From contig NC_019936.1 in the NCBI RefSeq assembly GCF_000327065.1, positions 682,001 through 746,000 on the forward strand: a stretch of DNA of 64,000 bases, in the 5' to 3' direction. Shown here one piece after another: positions 24,630-35,089 of the stretch. The notes beneath the pieces were generated by a model that saw only the letters and a list, made by a program, of their open reading frames with translations, ran no database searches and was not told where the DNA came from. Made by a program: the position numbers and the translations under genes. Positions within the stretch are counted from its first letter, which is position 1. Every line of letters starts with the position of its first letter. This DNA is from Stutzerimonas stutzeri RCH2. Its GTDB lineage: Bacteria; Pseudomonadota; Gammaproteobacteria; Pseudomonadales; Pseudomonadaceae.

Positions 24630-27023
24630 TCAGGCGTCCAGTGGCAGCTGCAGGTTGATCGGGCCGCCGTTCTGCTGCAACCGGCACTGCGCCGCCGGCT
24701 GTGGCCGAGCGTAATAGAAACCCTGCAGGCTGGGGCAGCCGTTGAGGCGCAGGAACGCCGCCTGACGCTCGTTCTCTACCCCTTCGGCGACCACGTGCAG
24801 GCCGAGGTGGCTGGCCATGGTAAGGATGCCCCGCACCAGCGCGACGGACTCTTCACTGTCGGGCAGGCCGCTGACGAATTCGCGGTCGATCTTGATGCCG
24901 TCGAAGCGGAAGCGCTGCAGATAGGTCAGCGAGGCATAGCCGGTGCCGAAATCGTCGAGCAGCAGCGGCAGCCCGGCGGCCTTCAGGCGGGTAAGCGTCT
25001 GCTGCACGTGCTCGTCCGCTTCGAGCAGCGCGCTTTCGGTGATCTCCAGCTCGAGCATGCTGGTCGAGGCGCCTTCCTCTTCGAGTATCGCCAGCAGACT
25101 GCCGGCCAGGTCGGCCTGCCTGAAATCCAGTGGTGAAAGGTTGACCGCGATGCGCAGCGAGTAGCCCTGTGCATGCCAGCGGCAGGCCTGGCGGCAGGCT
25201 TCGCGGAACACCCAGCGCGTCGCTTCGATGATCATGCCGCTGTCTTCCAGCACCGGAATGAACTCTCCGGGCGGTACCAGGCCGCGCTCCGGCGAATTCC
25301 AGCGCAGCAGGGCTTCCATGACTTCGGGCTCGCCCTGGGCATTGACCTGGGCCTGGTAATGCAGCACGAACTCGTCCCGGTCCAGCGCCCGGCGCAGGGC
25401 CTGCTCGAGGGCGCGGCGTCCGGCGGCAGCCTCGCTGAGTGCTTCGTTGTAGACCACCGTGCAGTTGCGCCCGGCGTCCTTGGCTGCATACAGCGCCAGG
25501 TCGACTTGCTTGAGCAGATCGCTGGCGCTGTGTCGACCATCGCTGACGGTGATGCCGATGCTCGGGCTGACGAAACATTCGTACTGGCCGATGCGCACCG
25601 GTGGCTGGAAGCCGTCGATGATGCGGCGGGCCAGCTGTTCGGCGCTGGCAATGTCGCAGCCGTCGAGCAGCAGCATGAACTCATCACCGCCGGTTCGCGA
25701 CAGCAGCGCGTGCTCGGGCATCAGCTGGCCGAGGCGATCGCCTATCTGCACCAGCAGCTTGTCGCCGACCTCGTGACCGAGGCTGTCGTTGATGCGCTTG
25801 AAGTGATCCAGATCGAGGTAGAGCAGGCTCAGCGGCAGCCGCGCCGATAGCAGCTGCTCCAGGCGCTGCATCAGATAGTTGCGATTGGCCAGCTGCGTCA
25901 GCGGATCGAAGTGGGCGAGAAAGCGCAGGCGCTGCTCGGCGCGCAGGCGGTCGCTGATGTCGCGCAACAGCACCAGGAAGTGCTTTTCCCCGTAGCGCTG
26001 GAAGGGCGTGCAGCTGATCTCCAGCGGCACCTCCTGACCATTGCGGCGGCCGGTCAGCTCCAGGGTGGTGTTGGCTGGGGTGCTGCGCAGGCGTGCGGTG
26101 GCATCGCCTTCGACCAGACGATCACCCGGCAGGTTGTTGCTAAGCTCGTCGGGGCTGCAGCCGAACAGCGCCGCGGCCGCAGGGTTGGCTTGCAGCACGC
26201 GCAGGTCGCTGTCGACCACCAGCATGCCGATCGGCGCCGTGTCGACCAGCTCGCGGAACAACCGCTCGCTTTCGCTGACGGCGAGCTGGCGCTCGTGCAG
26301 CTGGTTCATCATGCGGCTGAGGGTGAGCGCGAGCTTGCCGATCTCGTCGCGACCGCTTACCGCTGGCGGCTGTGGCTGCTGGTCGAGGGCAAACTGGCGC
26401 GCCGCCTGGTCGATGCAGGCCAGTCTTCGTGTCAGTAAACGCCCGTAGAGCCGGTTGAGGATCAGCCCGAGCAACAGCAGCAGCGCCAGGGTCTGCGCCA
26501 GGTAGAACCAGGCCTCGCGCTTGGTCTGCGCGAGCATCGGCGCGAAGTCGTACTCCACCAGCAGCGCTTCGCGCAGCGGCGTGCCGTTCTGGGCGACGCG
26601 ATCCAGCGGGTAGATGGCCAACTGCTGGTCGGCGTCTTCACCGATCCAGCCGGCGCGACCGCTGGCAACGAGCGCCGCAAGATCGTCTGCGCGGATCAAC
26701 TCCAGTCGCTCAGGCGCGAGGCCGAGACGGGTTGCAGCGATCACCTTGAATTCAGGGTCGATGACCATCGCCCAACGCACGCCCTCCAGACTGGCGAGGT
26801 CGGCCAGCTCGGTTTCCAGTTCGGCAACGCGGCCCAGGCGACGATGGTCGCTCAGGCTGCTCTGCAGCAGCGAGAGGTGTTGATGGGTGTGATTACGCCA
26901 GCCGGTCAGGGTTTCCTCGATCCGCGTCGGCAGGTGCCAGAGCATCAGCAGGACGGTGAACAGCAGGCCGAACAGACCGAGCAGCAGCGGCATCGATTTT
27001 CGTAGCGACAAACTTGTCAGCAT
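24630..27023 (-). CDS. membrane GGDEF-EAL protein with HAMP and PAS (c-di-GMP turnover)
   Basis: A 797-residue protein: membrane helix near 10-30, periplasmic region to ~165, second helix near 170-190, HAMP, PAS near 250-370, GGDEF domain near 380-535 and EAL domain near 550-785. The cyclase signature is intact (RTGGDEF), without an RxxD inhibitory site directly before it. The EAL domain retains EALLRW, NLSPLDFR, ELEITES, DDFGTGYASL, KID and AEGVE, so phosphodiesterase activity is plausible. Net activity cannot be told. Its ATG overlaps the lipoprotein gene by 7 bases, suggesting that the periplasmic binding protein feeds its sensor domain. Confidence 0.93.
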   Translation of the reverse strand: MLTSLSLRKSMPLLLGLFGLLFTVLLMLWHLPTRIEETLTGWRNHTHQHLSLLQSSLSDHRRLGRVAELETELADLASLEGVRWAMVIDPEFKVIAATRLGLAPERLELIRADDLAALVASGRAGWIGEDADQQLAIYPLDRVAQNGTPLREALLVEYDFAPMLAQTKREAWFYLAQTLALLLLLGLILNRLYGRLLTRRLACIDQAARQFALDQQPQPPAVSGRDEIGKLALTLSRMMNQLHERQLAVSESERLFRELVDTAPIGMLVVDSDLRVLQANPAAAALFGCSPDELSNNLPGDRLVEGDATARLRSTPANTTLELTGRRNGQEVPLEISCTPFQRYGEKHFLVLLRDISDRLRAEQRLRFLAHFDPLTQLANRNYLMQRLEQLLSARLPLSLLYLDLDHFKRINDSLGHEVGDKLLVQIGDRLGQLMPEHALLSRTGGDEFMLLLDGCDIASAEQLARRIIDGFQPPVRIGQYECFVSPSIGITVSDGRHSASDLLKQVDLALYAAKDAGRNCTVVYNEALSEAAAGRRALEQALRRALDRDEFVLHYQAQVNAQGEPEVMEALLRWNSPERGLVPPGEFIPVLEDSGMIIEATRWVFREACRQACRWHAQGYSLRIAVNLSPLDFRQADLAGSLLAILEEEGASTSMLELEITESALLEADEHVQQTLTRLKAAGLPLLLDDFGTGYASLTYLQRFRFDGIKIDREFVSGLPDSEESVALVRGILTMASHLGLHVVAEGVENERQAAFLRLNGCPSLQGFYYARPQPAAQCRLQQNGGPINLQLPLDA

Positions 27024-27952
27024 TTGATCACCTCGCAGCTCGCGATCAGCCTGTCATGCCGGATTCCGTTGAGCAGGCGGCGTTCGATCATGTACTGGCT
27101 CAGGCGTCCGATGCTCTGTTGCAGCTGGCCACCTTCGAACCACTCGCGATTGACGCTGCCGTCGCCCATCAGCAATCCACCCAGGGTGACGTCCAGCTCA
27201 TCCTGCGTCAGGCCCAGGCGAGCGTGCAGTCGCGGATCGACCTCGGTGCGGTTGTCCTGCCAGGTACGCAGGGCATCGAACCAGAGCGCTCTGAGCTGCC
27301 GGCGTTGCTTGGGGTTGACCCGCTGCCGGTCGACCACCAGCACATCGATGATTTCCCCAGGCAGCTGACGGCTGTCGAAGATGCGCCGCGCGCCCTGGCT
27401 TTCCAGGGCCGGACCCTCCGAGGCGAAGGTGATCACCGCATCGACCTGTTGTGCGGCGAAGGCCTCGGCCTGCTCGTGGACCGGCAGGCTGAGCACCTGC
27501 AGGTCATCGATGGTCAGCTGCGCCTGGTCGAGTACGCGGGAGAGGAAGTAGGCGCCGAGCGCAGTGTTCTCCACGCCGATGCGTTGGCCGCGCAGATCGG
27601 CCAGGGTCGCCACCGGAGCGCGGGCGAACAGCGCATCGGCGCCAGCGGAGACATTGGTGATAAGAATGATCTCCAGGTCGAGATCGGCGGCGCTGTCCTG
27701 CAGGGCGAGGGTTTCATCGAGGGTGAGCATCGCGGCGTCGAGCATGCCGTTGCGAAAACCGCGCAGTACGCCGGTGGTGGTCGGGTACTCGACTAGGCGG
27801 ACGCCGCTGGGGGCGGTCCAGCCGAGGTCGTCCGCCAGGTAGAGCGGCGCATAGCCAAGCCAGCGATTGCTGCCGATGCGAATGGCTTCCGAATCGGGCT
27901 GGCAGCCAAGCAAGGCGATCAACAGCAGCAGGACGGTAGTGCAGCGGAACAT
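27017..27952 (-). CDS. solute-binding lipoprotein, NMT1/SsuA-like
   Basis: A 311-residue protein with a lipobox signal (LLLLIALLGC) and a type II periplasmic binding fold of the NMT1/taurine kind: IRIGSNRWLGYAPLYLADDLG at the mature N-terminus, then LADLRGQRIGVENTALGAYF. No ABC permease or ATPase follows. Instead the gene overlaps a membrane GGDEF-EAL gene, so it probably serves as a ligand sensor for c-di-GMP signalling and not as a transporter part. ATG 27952 has GGAG upstream and begins the signal peptide directly. It lies 153 bases downstream of cheB, possibly in the same transcription unit. Confidence 0.85.
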   Translation of the reverse strand: MFRCTTVLLLLIALLGCQPDSEAIRIGSNRWLGYAPLYLADDLGWTAPSGVRLVEYPTTTGVLRGFRNGMLDAAMLTLDETLALQDSAADLDLEIILITNVSAGADALFARAPVATLADLRGQRIGVENTALGAYFLSRVLDQAQLTIDDLQVLSLPVHEQAEAFAAQQVDAVITFASEGPALESQGARRIFDSRQLPGEIIDVLVVDRQRVNPKQRRQLRALWFDALRTWQDNRTEVDPRLHARLGLTQDELDVTLGGLLMGDGSVNREWFEGGQLQQSIGRLSQYMIERRLLNGIRHDRLIASCEVIKC

Positions 27953-28105
27953 ACGATTTCTCCGCGATATCTGTTGGCCGCCATAGCGGAACCGTACGGT
28001 CACGGGAATCCCTGCTAAAGCAGGGGACTTAGGCTCGGTGCATCGGTGGGGCGCGCTGAATCACATCAGCAATTGTCGAGCGGCGCGGCCCGCACGGCAC
28101 GGTGC

Positions 28106-29161
28106 TCAGTTGCGGCAGGTTGCACGCGCATAGTCGCTGATCAGCCTGGGCAGGTTTTCCAGGGCCTCGGTGCTCTGCGCAGCGCCAATCTGCAGCGCCT
28201 CCTTCGGCATGCCGAAGACCACGCAGCTGGCTTCGTCCTGCGCCACGGTGCGGGCACCGGCCTCGCGCATGTTCAGCAGGCCGCGTGCGCCATCGTCGCC
28301 CATGCCGGTCATGATGATGCCCAGCGCGTTGTGCCCGGCATGCCGCGCTACCGAGCGGAACAGCACATCCACCGAGGGTTTGTGGCGGTTGACCGGCGGC
28401 CCGTCGAGCACCTCGACGAAGTACTGCGCACCGCTGCGCTTGAGCTGCATGTGCCGCCCGCCGGGAGCGACCAGCGCCAGCCCGGCGCGCACGCGATCGA
28501 GGTGGCGCGCCTCGCGTACCTCGATCTGGCACAGGTTGTTCAAACGCTGGGCGAAGGCTGCGGTGAATTTCTCCGGCATGTGCTGGACGATGACGATGCC
28601 CGGGCTGTCTGCCGGCAACTGGCGCAGCACCAGCTCGAGTGCCTGGGTGCCGCCGGTCGAGGTGCCAAGCGCGATGACTCGATCGGTGGTGGTCAGCCCC
28701 GCCGCCGGCGATGGCTCTCGGGACGGGCTGCTGGGCTTCGCTTGTGCACGCACGGCGGCGCGCGGGCGGCTGCGGGCCGCCTGTTCGATCTGCCGGATCA
28801 GCTCGCTGGAGAGTTGCTGCAGGCTTTCCTTGAGGCCCAGGCGGGCCTTGGTGAACACACCGACCGCTCCGGCTGCCAGCGCTTCCAGGGTGATCGCCGC
28901 ACCGGCCTCGGTGAGGGTCGAGCAGATGATCGCCGGTGTCGGTCGTTCAGCCATGATCTTGCGCAGAAAGGTGATGCCGTCCATGCGTGGCATTTCCACG
29001 TCCAGCACCAGCACGTCCGGCCAGTCGCGCTGCATCTTTTCCAGGGCGAACAGCGGGTCGGCGGCCTGGCCGATGACCTGGATGCCCGGGTGGCTGTCCA
29101 GGCAGGCGGTCAGTACCTGGCGCACCAGCGCGGAGTCGTCGACGATGAAGACCTTGATCAT
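28106..29161 (-). CDS. cheB: chemotaxis methylesterase/glutamine deamidase CheB
   Basis: A 351-residue response-regulator methylesterase. The receiver domain has VDDSALVRQ and the phospho-acceptor in [12 protein letters not shown]. The catalytic domain has the serine in [11 protein letters not shown], histidine in VQHMPEKF and aspartate in [13 protein letters not shown]. It removes methyl groups from receptors, opposing CheR, and is the last che gene of the operon. Confidence 0.96.
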   Translation of the reverse strand: MIKVFIVDDSALVRQVLTACLDSHPGIQVIGQAADPLFALEKMQRDWPDVLVLDVEMPRMDGITFLRKIMAERPTPAIICSTLTEAGAAITLEALAAGAVGVFTKARLGLKESLQQLSSELIRQIEQAARSRPRAAVRAQAKPSSPSREPSPAAGLTTTDRVIALGTSTGGTQALELVLRQLPADSPGIVIVQHMPEKFTAAFAQRLNNLCQIEVREARHLDRVRAGLALVAPGGRHMQLKRSGAQYFVEVLDGPPVNRHKPSVDVLFRSVARHAGHNALGIIMTGMGDDGARGLLNMREAGARTVAQDEASCVVFGMPKEALQIGAAQSTEALENLPRLISDYARATCRN

Positions 29162-29180
29162 GTGTGGCTACCTGGCTGGT

Positions 29181-29987
29181 TCATAGGCGCTCGAACACCG
29201 AAGGCGCCACACCGCGCAGCGGCAAGCCGAAACCGTGCACGCTCTCGGCGTGGCCGATCAGCAGCAGGCCGCCCGGGCGCAGGTGCTGCAGCAGGCGTGC
29301 GGTGATGGCGCGCTTGTCGTCGGCGCCGAAGTAGATCAGCACGTTGCGCAGCATGATCAGGTCCATCGGCTCCAGATCCTGCGGCAGTGGACGCATGAGG
29401 TTGATCTCGCGAAAGCTGACCCGCTCGCGCAGCGCCTGGCTGATACGAAAGTTGCCATCCTGGGCGCCGACGCCACGCAGGCAGTGGCGCTTGAGCCAGC
29501 CGGGCGGGAAGGCGTCGGTGTCGGCCATCGGATAGACCGCCTCGCGAGCCCTGTGCAGTACGCTCTGGCTCAGGTCGCTGGCGAGGATCGACCAGTCGGA
29601 GCTGGCGTGCTCGGCCAGCACCATGGCCAGGCTGTAGGGTTCTTCGCCGCTGGAGCAGGCGGCACTCCAGCAGCGCAGCGGCCCGCGACGGCCGGCCAGC
29701 CACTGGGCGAGAAAGCGGAAGTGCTGCGGCTCGCGGAAGAAATAGGTTTCGTTGGTGGTCAGCAGATCGACCACCAGCCGGCGCTCGACCTGCTGCTCGG
29801 GCGCGCGCAGCAGGTCTAGATAATGCCCATAGTCGCGCAGGCCCAGCGCCCGCAGCCGGCGCATCAGCCGACCAGCCACCAGCGGGCGCTTGGCTTCGCT
29901 CATGCGAATCCCGGAAGCCTCGGCCATCAGCTTCTGCAGAAAGCGGAAGTCCTGATCGCCCAGCGTCGGCAGGTGGGTCGTCGTCAC
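29181..29987 (-). CDS. cheR: chemotaxis methyltransferase CheR
   Basis: A 268-residue SAM-dependent receptor glutamate methyltransferase: N-terminal helical domain (FRFLQKLMAEASGIRMSEAKR), TTNETYFFREP, SAM-binding SAACSSGEEPYSLAM and MLRNVLIYF. The start is a GTG at 29987, one base after the cheW TGA; a longer frame exists but runs through cheW. It would methylate the receptor encoded in the operon. Confidence 0.95.
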   Translation of the reverse strand: MTTTHLPTLGDQDFRFLQKLMAEASGIRMSEAKRPLVAGRLMRRLRALGLRDYGHYLDLLRAPEQQVERRLVVDLLTTNETYFFREPQHFRFLAQWLAGRRGPLRCWSAACSSGEEPYSLAMVLAEHASSDWSILASDLSQSVLHRAREAVYPMADTDAFPPGWLKRHCLRGVGAQDGNFRISQALRERVSFREINLMRPLPQDLEPMDLIMLRNVLIYFGADDKRAITARLLQHLRPGGLLLIGHAESVHGFGLPLRGVAPSVFERL

Positions 29988-29988
29988 T

Positions 29989-30486
29989 TCAGCCTGCCAG
30001 CGCCATGGCACGATTGAGCTGCAGGATGTCGTCCAGCGAGAGCACCCGGCGCACGTCGAGAATGATGGTGAAGCCCTGCTCGTTGCGCGCCATGCCGGCG
30101 ATGAAGTCGGTGCGGATGCCGCTGCCGAAGGGCGGTGCCGGCTCGACTTCATGCCCTTCGATGTCCAGTACCGCATCCACTGCATCGACCACCAGGCCGA
30201 TGCGCTGCTGCACCTCGTTGAGCTCCAGCTCGATGATCACGATGCAGGTGCGCTTGCCCGCGGCGGTGCGCTCCATGCCGAAGCGCGCCGCCAGATCCAG
30301 CACCGGCACGACGTTGCCGCGCAGGTTGATCACCCCATGGATGCACGCCGGCATCATCGGCACGCTGGTGATCTGGCCGTACTCGATGATTTCCCGAACC
30401 AGCTCGATCGGCAGCGCATAGCGCGCCTGGCGAACCCGGAACGAGAGGTGCTGGATGCTGTGTTCAACGCTGGCGATCTGGTTCAT
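29989..30486 (-). CDS. cheW: chemotaxis coupling protein CheW
   Basis: A 165-residue single CheW domain: FRVRQARYALPIELVREIIEY, then IHGVINLRGNVVPVLDLAARFG, which are the conserved CheW segments. It bridges receptor and CheA. ATG 30486 is chosen over the ATG nine bases upstream because GAGG sits at a proper distance only for the former. It lies 11 bases after the chemoreceptor stop. Confidence 0.95.
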   Translation of the reverse strand: MNQIASVEHSIQHLSFRVRQARYALPIELVREIIEYGQITSVPMMPACIHGVINLRGNVVPVLDLAARFGMERTAAGKRTCIVIIELELNEVQQRIGLVVDAVDAVLDIEGHEVEPAPPFGSGIRTDFIAGMARNEQGFTIILDVRRVLSLDDILQLNRAMALAG

Positions 30487-30497
30487 GCACGGCATCC

Positions 30498-32144
30498 TCA
30501 GCTGAAGCTGACGAACTGGCTGTCGTCCACCGACGTCCGTGCCCGCTGCTCGCCGCGTGGGCTCGTAGCGGCAGGGCGCGGGCTGGCGAACGGCACCGGC
30601 CGACGTAGCGGCTGCGAGGCGGTGTTGGCAGCGTCGAAGCGGAAGAAGCTGATCAGCTCGAGCAGTTGCCCGGCCTGGGCGTTCATTTCCTCGGAGGTGG
30701 CGGCCAGCTCCTCGGAGGCCGAGGCGTTCTGCTGGGTGATCTGATTCATCTGGCCCATGGCGATGTTGATCTGCTCGGCGCCGCTGCTCTGCTCCTGCGA
30801 AGCGGCGGTGATCTCCTGCACCAGGTCGGAAGTCTTCTGGATGTTCGGCACGATCTCGTCGAGCAGCGACCCGGCCTGCTCGGCCAGTTGCACGCTGTTG
30901 CTGGCGACACCGCCGATTTCCTGGGCTGCGACCTGACTGCGTTCGGCCAGCTTGCGTACTTCCGCGGCGACCACCGCGAAGCCCTTGCCATGATCGCCGG
31001 CACGCGCGGCCTCGATGGCGGCGTTGAGGGCGAGCAGGTTGGTCTGGTAGGCGATGTCGTCGATGATGCCGATCTTGTCGGCGATCTGCTTCATCGCCTG
31101 GACCATGTCGCGGACTGCACGACCGCCTTCGACGGCATCATTGGCGGCCTTGCCGGCGATGTTGTCGGTGATCTTCGCGCTTTCGGTGTTCTGTGCGATC
31201 GAGGCGGACATCTGTTCCACCGAGGCGGTGGTTTCCTCGACGCTGGCGGCCTGCTCGCTGGCGGCCTGGCTGAGCGACTGCGAGGTGGCGCTGACCTCTT
31301 CGGAGGCCGACGACAGCGAGTCGGCGGCGCTGCGAACGTCGCTGATGACGTTGCGCAGGCGTTCGGCCATGTTGTTCATCGAACTCAGCAGGCGCCCGGT
31401 TTCATCCTTGCTGTTGACCTCCAGCTGCACGCCCAGATCGCCGGCGGCGAGGCTGTCGGCAACGCTGACGGCGCGATTGAGCGGGCGGGTGATGCTGCGT
31501 GTGACCAGCATGCCGATGATGAAACCGAGCACCACGGCGAGCAGGATCAGGCCGATCATCTGCGTCTTCGAGCCGAGGTAGATGGCGTTGATCTGCGCGT
31601 TCGCTTCCTGGGCGCGGTCGCGGCGGAACGCCACCGCTTCGGACATCAGGTTGTCCACGGTCTCGCCGCTGCGCGACAGTGCCGGGAACAGCTCGCTGAA
31701 GGCGCTCTGCTCGGCCAGTTCGGCCGATGCCAGGTGAATCGAGAGGATTTCGTTGAGCCGGCGCTCGTAGTCGGCCAGCGGCTCGTCGATGCGGTTGACC
31801 AGTGCCTTGGCCTGATCGGAGTGGAAGGACTTCTTGGCCTTTTCCAGGGTGGTGCGGGTGTCGACCAGGGCCTTCTGTGCCGCTGCGGCGGAGCTGTCGC
31901 GGGCTTCCACGGTGGTGGCCAGCAGCGAGCCGCGCAGGGCACGTCCGGCGACGATCAGCGAGTAGTTGGCGCTATGCACGGCGTCGATACCGGTCAGGTC
32001 GCGCTCGTACATCAGATCGGATAGCCCGCTGACCTCGGAGAGGTTGCGGATGCCGAGCAGGCCGACGGCGATGGTCAGCAGCACCACCAGCAGGAAGCCC
32101 AGGGTCAGGCGCGCGCCGATTTTCATGTTGCGGAAGAATTGCAT
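30498..32144 (-). CDS. methyl-accepting chemotaxis protein (4HB sensor, HAMP)
   Basis: A 548-residue transmembrane chemoreceptor. Membrane helices are near 13-33 and 195-215, a four-helix-bundle periplasmic domain lies between, then HAMP and a long signalling coiled coil. The hairpin tip carries [20 protein letters not shown] and [15 protein letters not shown]. The start overlaps the end of cheA by 22 bases. It presumably signals through this operon's own CheW and CheA. The ligand is not predictable. Confidence 0.95.
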   Translation of the reverse strand: MQFFRNMKIGARLTLGFLLVVLLTIAVGLLGIRNLSEVSGLSDLMYERDLTGIDAVHSANYSLIVAGRALRGSLLATTVEARDSSAAAAQKALVDTRTTLEKAKKSFHSDQAKALVNRIDEPLADYERRLNEILSIHLASAELAEQSAFSELFPALSRSGETVDNLMSEAVAFRRDRAQEANAQINAIYLGSKTQMIGLILLAVVLGFIIGMLVTRSITRPLNRAVSVADSLAAGDLGVQLEVNSKDETGRLLSSMNNMAERLRNVISDVRSAADSLSSASEEVSATSQSLSQAASEQAASVEETTASVEQMSASIAQNTESAKITDNIAGKAANDAVEGGRAVRDMVQAMKQIADKIGIIDDIAYQTNLLALNAAIEAARAGDHGKGFAVVAAEVRKLAERSQVAAQEIGGVASNSVQLAEQAGSLLDEIVPNIQKTSDLVQEITAASQEQSSGAEQINIAMGQMNQITQQNASASEELAATSEEMNAQAGQLLELISFFRFDAANTASQPLRRPVPFASPRPAATSPRGEQRARTSVDDSQFVSFS

Positions 32145-34369
32145 GGGGTTTCTCCTTGCTGACCTGCGGCGATCTGGCGGGGCTGGCTGGTACGCAGATC
32201 AGCAGGGCTCGCTTCGACGTGGGTGTGCAGATGACGGAACAGACTGGGAATATCCAGGATCAGGGCGACTTGCCCGCTCCCGAGAATGGTTGAGCCGCCA
32301 ATACCCTGCAGATGCTGGAACAGCTGGCCGAGGGGCTTGATGACGGTTTGCAGTTCACCGTGCAGGTGATCGACGATCAGCCCGGCCTGCTGCCGGCCGT
32401 GACTGACGACAATGATGTTGCGGCGCTTGCTGGGCGCCTCGCGCAGTTTGAAATGCGCGGCCAGCGACAGGCACGGCAGCGGTCGGCCGCGCAGGTCGAG
32501 GTAGCCGTAGGCGGCGCCATCGAGCTGATCGGCTTCCAGCTCCAGGCATTCGGTGACCATGTCCAGCGGAATGACGAAGTAGTCGTCGCCAAGGCTGATC
32601 AGGAAGCCATCGATGATGGCCAGGGTCAGCGGCAGGCGGATGCGGAAGGTGCAGCCTGCGCCGGGGCGCGAGTCGATCTCGATGGTGCCGCGCAGCGCAT
32701 CGATGGCACTGCGCACCACATCCATGCCCACGCCACGCCCGGAAAGGTCGGAAACGTTGTCGGCGGTGGAGAAGCCGGCGGCGAAGATCAGCATCTGCAC
32801 ATCGTGATCGCTGAGGTTTGCCTGGGCATCGATCAGGCCGCGGGCGATGGCCTTCTCGCGGATGCGCTGGGTGTTTAGGCCGCGACCGTCGTCGGCAACT
32901 TCGATGACGATCATCCCCGACTCGTGATAGGCGTCCAGGCGCAGATGCCCTTCGGCCGGCTTGCCGGCGGCGAGGCGCTGTTCGGCCGGCTCGATGCCGT
33001 GGTCGATGGCGTTGCGCACCAGATGGGTCAGTGGGTCGGCCAGGCGGTCGATCACCGCCTTGTCCAGTTCGGTGTCGGCGCCCTGGATCTCCAGGCGGAT
33101 GTCCTTGCCCAATTGCTGGCTGACGTCGCGCACCACTCGGTGGAAACGGTTGAAGGTGTCGCCGATCTCGATCATGCGCAGCTTCAGCGCCGCCTCACGG
33201 ATCTGTTCCACGTGCAGATTGACCGTCTGCGTGCTTTCGATGCAGGCGGCGTCGCCCTTCAGCTGGGCCCGCAGTTGGGCGCCGGCGGCGCTGATCACCA
33301 GCTCGCCGACCAGGTTGATCAGCTCGTCGAGCTTGTGTGCGGCGACGCGGATCTGGCTGTGCTCCTGGTTGCGCTTCTCGCGCACCGTCTGTTGTTTGGC
33401 CAGCGCGGCGTTGACGCCTTGGGCTGGCACCATGCCTTGCTCGACCAGCACGCTGCCGAGCGGACGTGGCTGTTGCGCGTCGGCAGCCTGCAGGCGCAGC
33501 GCCTGGTCCAGTTCCAGCTCGGTGAGCAGGCCACTGGCGACGAGGATGCGGCCGATCTTCTGGTCGGTTTCCGGCAGGTCGTGGATCAGCTGCAGATAGT
33601 CTTCCAGCGCGGCGTTCGGCGGCAGGATACGCAGCGTGCAGAATTCGCGGATGAACTCGAAGACTTCCTCGATCTCGGCCTTGCTGGCCGTCGTGCACAG
33701 GTCGATCTCCATGCCCAGGTAGCAGCTTTCCGGATCTATGTCGGCCAGCGCCGGCAGTGCGTCGTCGATCAGTTCCAGCTGCAGGATGTCGCCCAGCCGG
33801 CTGAGGTAGCGGAGAAAGGAGGCCGGGTCGAAACCATTGGCGAGGATCTCCGGCTGCAGGCGCAGGGAGATGTGCCAGGCCGCTTCCTGGTCGCAGTTGG
33901 CGCATTTGTCGAGGCGCCCGAAAGCCTTGCAGGCGTCGGGCTCGATCACGGTCAGCGGAATGAGTGGGCTGACTTCATGGCTGGTCAGGGCCGCGATCAG
34001 CCCGGCATGGCGCGCTTCGTCCACGGGCAGCTCGCCGCTGTCCGCGTCGATCAGCTCGACCATCGCATTGATCTCGTCGAGGCCGCGCAGCAGCAGGTCG
34101 AGCAGCACCGGCGTGAGCGCCTGCTGGCCCTCGCGGACCTTCATCAGCAGGCTTTCCAGGTGATGAGTGAAGTTCACCAGGGGCGTCAGCGAGAACAGTC
34201 CGGCCGACCCCTTCAGCGTGTGCATGGCGCGGAACAGCCCGTTGATGGCGTCCTCGTCGGTCGGCGTCTGCTCCAGCTGCAGCAGGTATTCCTCGGCCTG
34301 CTTGGCCAGGTCGCGGGCCTCTTCGACGAAGCTCAGCAGCAGTTGGCTCCACTGTTGGTCATTGAGCAT
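32123..34369 (-). CDS. cheA: chemotaxis histidine kinase CheA with MshEN-like insert
   Basis: A 748-residue CheA. The Hpt domain holds the phospho-histidine at about residue 50 ([10 protein letters not shown]). A second CheA-type domain spans ~160-260 ([30 protein letters not shown]). Residues 271-326 hold a tandem repeat, [12 protein letters not shown]... then [13 protein letters not shown]..., fitting the MshEN consensus. Dimerisation ([11 protein letters not shown]), ATPase ([33 protein letters not shown]) and CheW-like domains follow. ATG 34369 has GGAG upstream and overlaps the STAS gene by 11 bases. The insert is unusual for CheA and could let the kinase sense c-di-GMP. Confidence 0.94.
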   Translation of the reverse strand: MLNDQQWSQLLLSFVEEARDLAKQAEEYLLQLEQTPTDEDAINGLFRAMHTLKGSAGLFSLTPLVNFTHHLESLLMKVREGQQALTPVLLDLLLRGLDEINAMVELIDADSGELPVDEARHAGLIAALTSHEVSPLIPLTVIEPDACKAFGRLDKCANCDQEAAWHISLRLQPEILANGFDPASFLRYLSRLGDILQLELIDDALPALADIDPESCYLGMEIDLCTTASKAEIEEVFEFIREFCTLRILPPNAALEDYLQLIHDLPETDQKIGRILVASGLLTELELDQALRLQAADAQQPRPLGSVLVEQGMVPAQGVNAALAKQQTVREKRNQEHSQIRVAAHKLDELINLVGELVISAAGAQLRAQLKGDAACIESTQTVNLHVEQIREAALKLRMIEIGDTFNRFHRVVRDVSQQLGKDIRLEIQGADTELDKAVIDRLADPLTHLVRNAIDHGIEPAEQRLAAGKPAEGHLRLDAYHESGMIVIEVADDGRGLNTQRIREKAIARGLIDAQANLSDHDVQMLIFAAGFSTADNVSDLSGRGVGMDVVRSAIDALRGTIEIDSRPGAGCTFRIRLPLTLAIIDGFLISLGDDYFVIPLDMVTECLELEADQLDGAAYGYLDLRGRPLPCLSLAAHFKLREAPSKRRNIIVVSHGRQQAGLIVDHLHGELQTVIKPLGQLFQHLQGIGGSTILGSGQVALILDIPSLFRHLHTHVEASPADLRTSQPRQIAAGQQGETPCNSSAT

Positions 34370-34700
34370 GGCGGCCTCCGCTTGCTGCCGGCGCGTGGCT
34401 GGAGAACAGCGTCTGCACACGCAGCAGCTGGAGCAGTTCGAGTGCCTCCGCGCTTGGGTTGCAGACTTCCAGCGTGGCGTCGCTCAGGCGCAGCTGGCGC
34501 TGCGCGGCGAGCAGCAGCTGAGCGCCGGCGGTATCCAGTTCGTCGAGTGCGCTGAGGTCCAGTTGCCAGTGCCCGCTGGGCTGCGCGCCGAACGCACCCA
34601 GCAGCGCGTCGCGTGCGTCACGCACTTCATAGATGGTCAGGTTGCCGCTCAGGGCCAGGCACGTGCCGACCGCGCTGGCCTGCTGCTGGAGTGTGAACAT
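34359..34700 (-). CDS. STAS-domain protein of the chemotaxis operon
   Basis: A 113-residue STAS domain (anti-sigma-factor-antagonist/lipid-binding MlaB-like fold): LALSGNLTIYEVRD at the start and LDLSALDELDTAGAQLLLAAQ, the region that holds the regulatory serine/threonine in SpoIIAA-like proteins; here the residue at that place is threonine (DTAG). It lies between cheY and cheA with 1-base spacing and 11-base overlap. Similar STAS genes occur in some non-flagellar chemosensory operons, but their role is not settled. Confidence 0.85.
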   Translation of the reverse strand: MFTLQQQASAVGTCLALSGNLTIYEVRDARDALLGAFGAQPSGHWQLDLSALDELDTAGAQLLLAAQRQLRLSDATLEVCNPSAEALELLQLLRVQTLFSSHAPAASGGRHAQ

Positions 34701-34701
34701 T

Positions 34702-35067
34702 TCAGCCGGCCAGTTTTTCGACAGCCGACAGCAGCTGCTGCGGCTGGAACGGTTTGACGATCCAGGCCTTGGCGCCGGCGGCCTGGCCTTCGGCCTTCTT
34801 GCCCTGCTCGCTTTCGGTGGTGAGCATGCAGATCGGGGTGAAACGGTAGGCCGGGTTGGCCTTGACCGCCTTGACCAGGCCGATGCCGTCGAGGTTGGGC
34901 ATGTTCACGTCGCTGATGATCAGGTTGATCTTCTGCCCGGTGAGTTTGGTCAGCGCATCGCGGCCATCGACCGCCTCGATCACCTGGTGGCCGGCGCCGG
35001 TGAGGGTCATCTTCACCAGCTGGCGCATGGACTGCGAGTCGTCGACGATGAGAATGGTCTTGCCCAT
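34702..35067 (-). CDS. cheY: CheY-like single-domain response regulator
   Basis: A 121-residue receiver domain: ILIVDDSQSMRQLV at the start, the phospho-acceptor aspartate in LIISDVNMPNLDG, threonine in CMLTTES and lysine in WIVKPFQ, all conserved. It has no output domain. Encoded just ahead of the STAS and CheA genes, it is the likely phosphoacceptor of this CheA. GGAGA lies upstream of the ATG. Confidence 0.96.
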   Translation of the reverse strand: MGKTILIVDDSQSMRQLVKMTLTGAGHQVIEAVDGRDALTKLTGQKINLIISDVNMPNLDGIGLVKAVKANPAYRFTPICMLTTESEQGKKAEGQAAGAKAWIVKPFQPQQLLSAVEKLAG

Positions 35068-35089
35068 GAAAATGTCTCCTTGGCGGGGG

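Noticed and set aside
28010..28025. Hairpin CCCTGC-TAAA-GCAGGG between cheB and the lipoprotein gene as terminator
   Set aside because: Only six base pairs and no T-run on the transcribed strand; it could just as well be chance.
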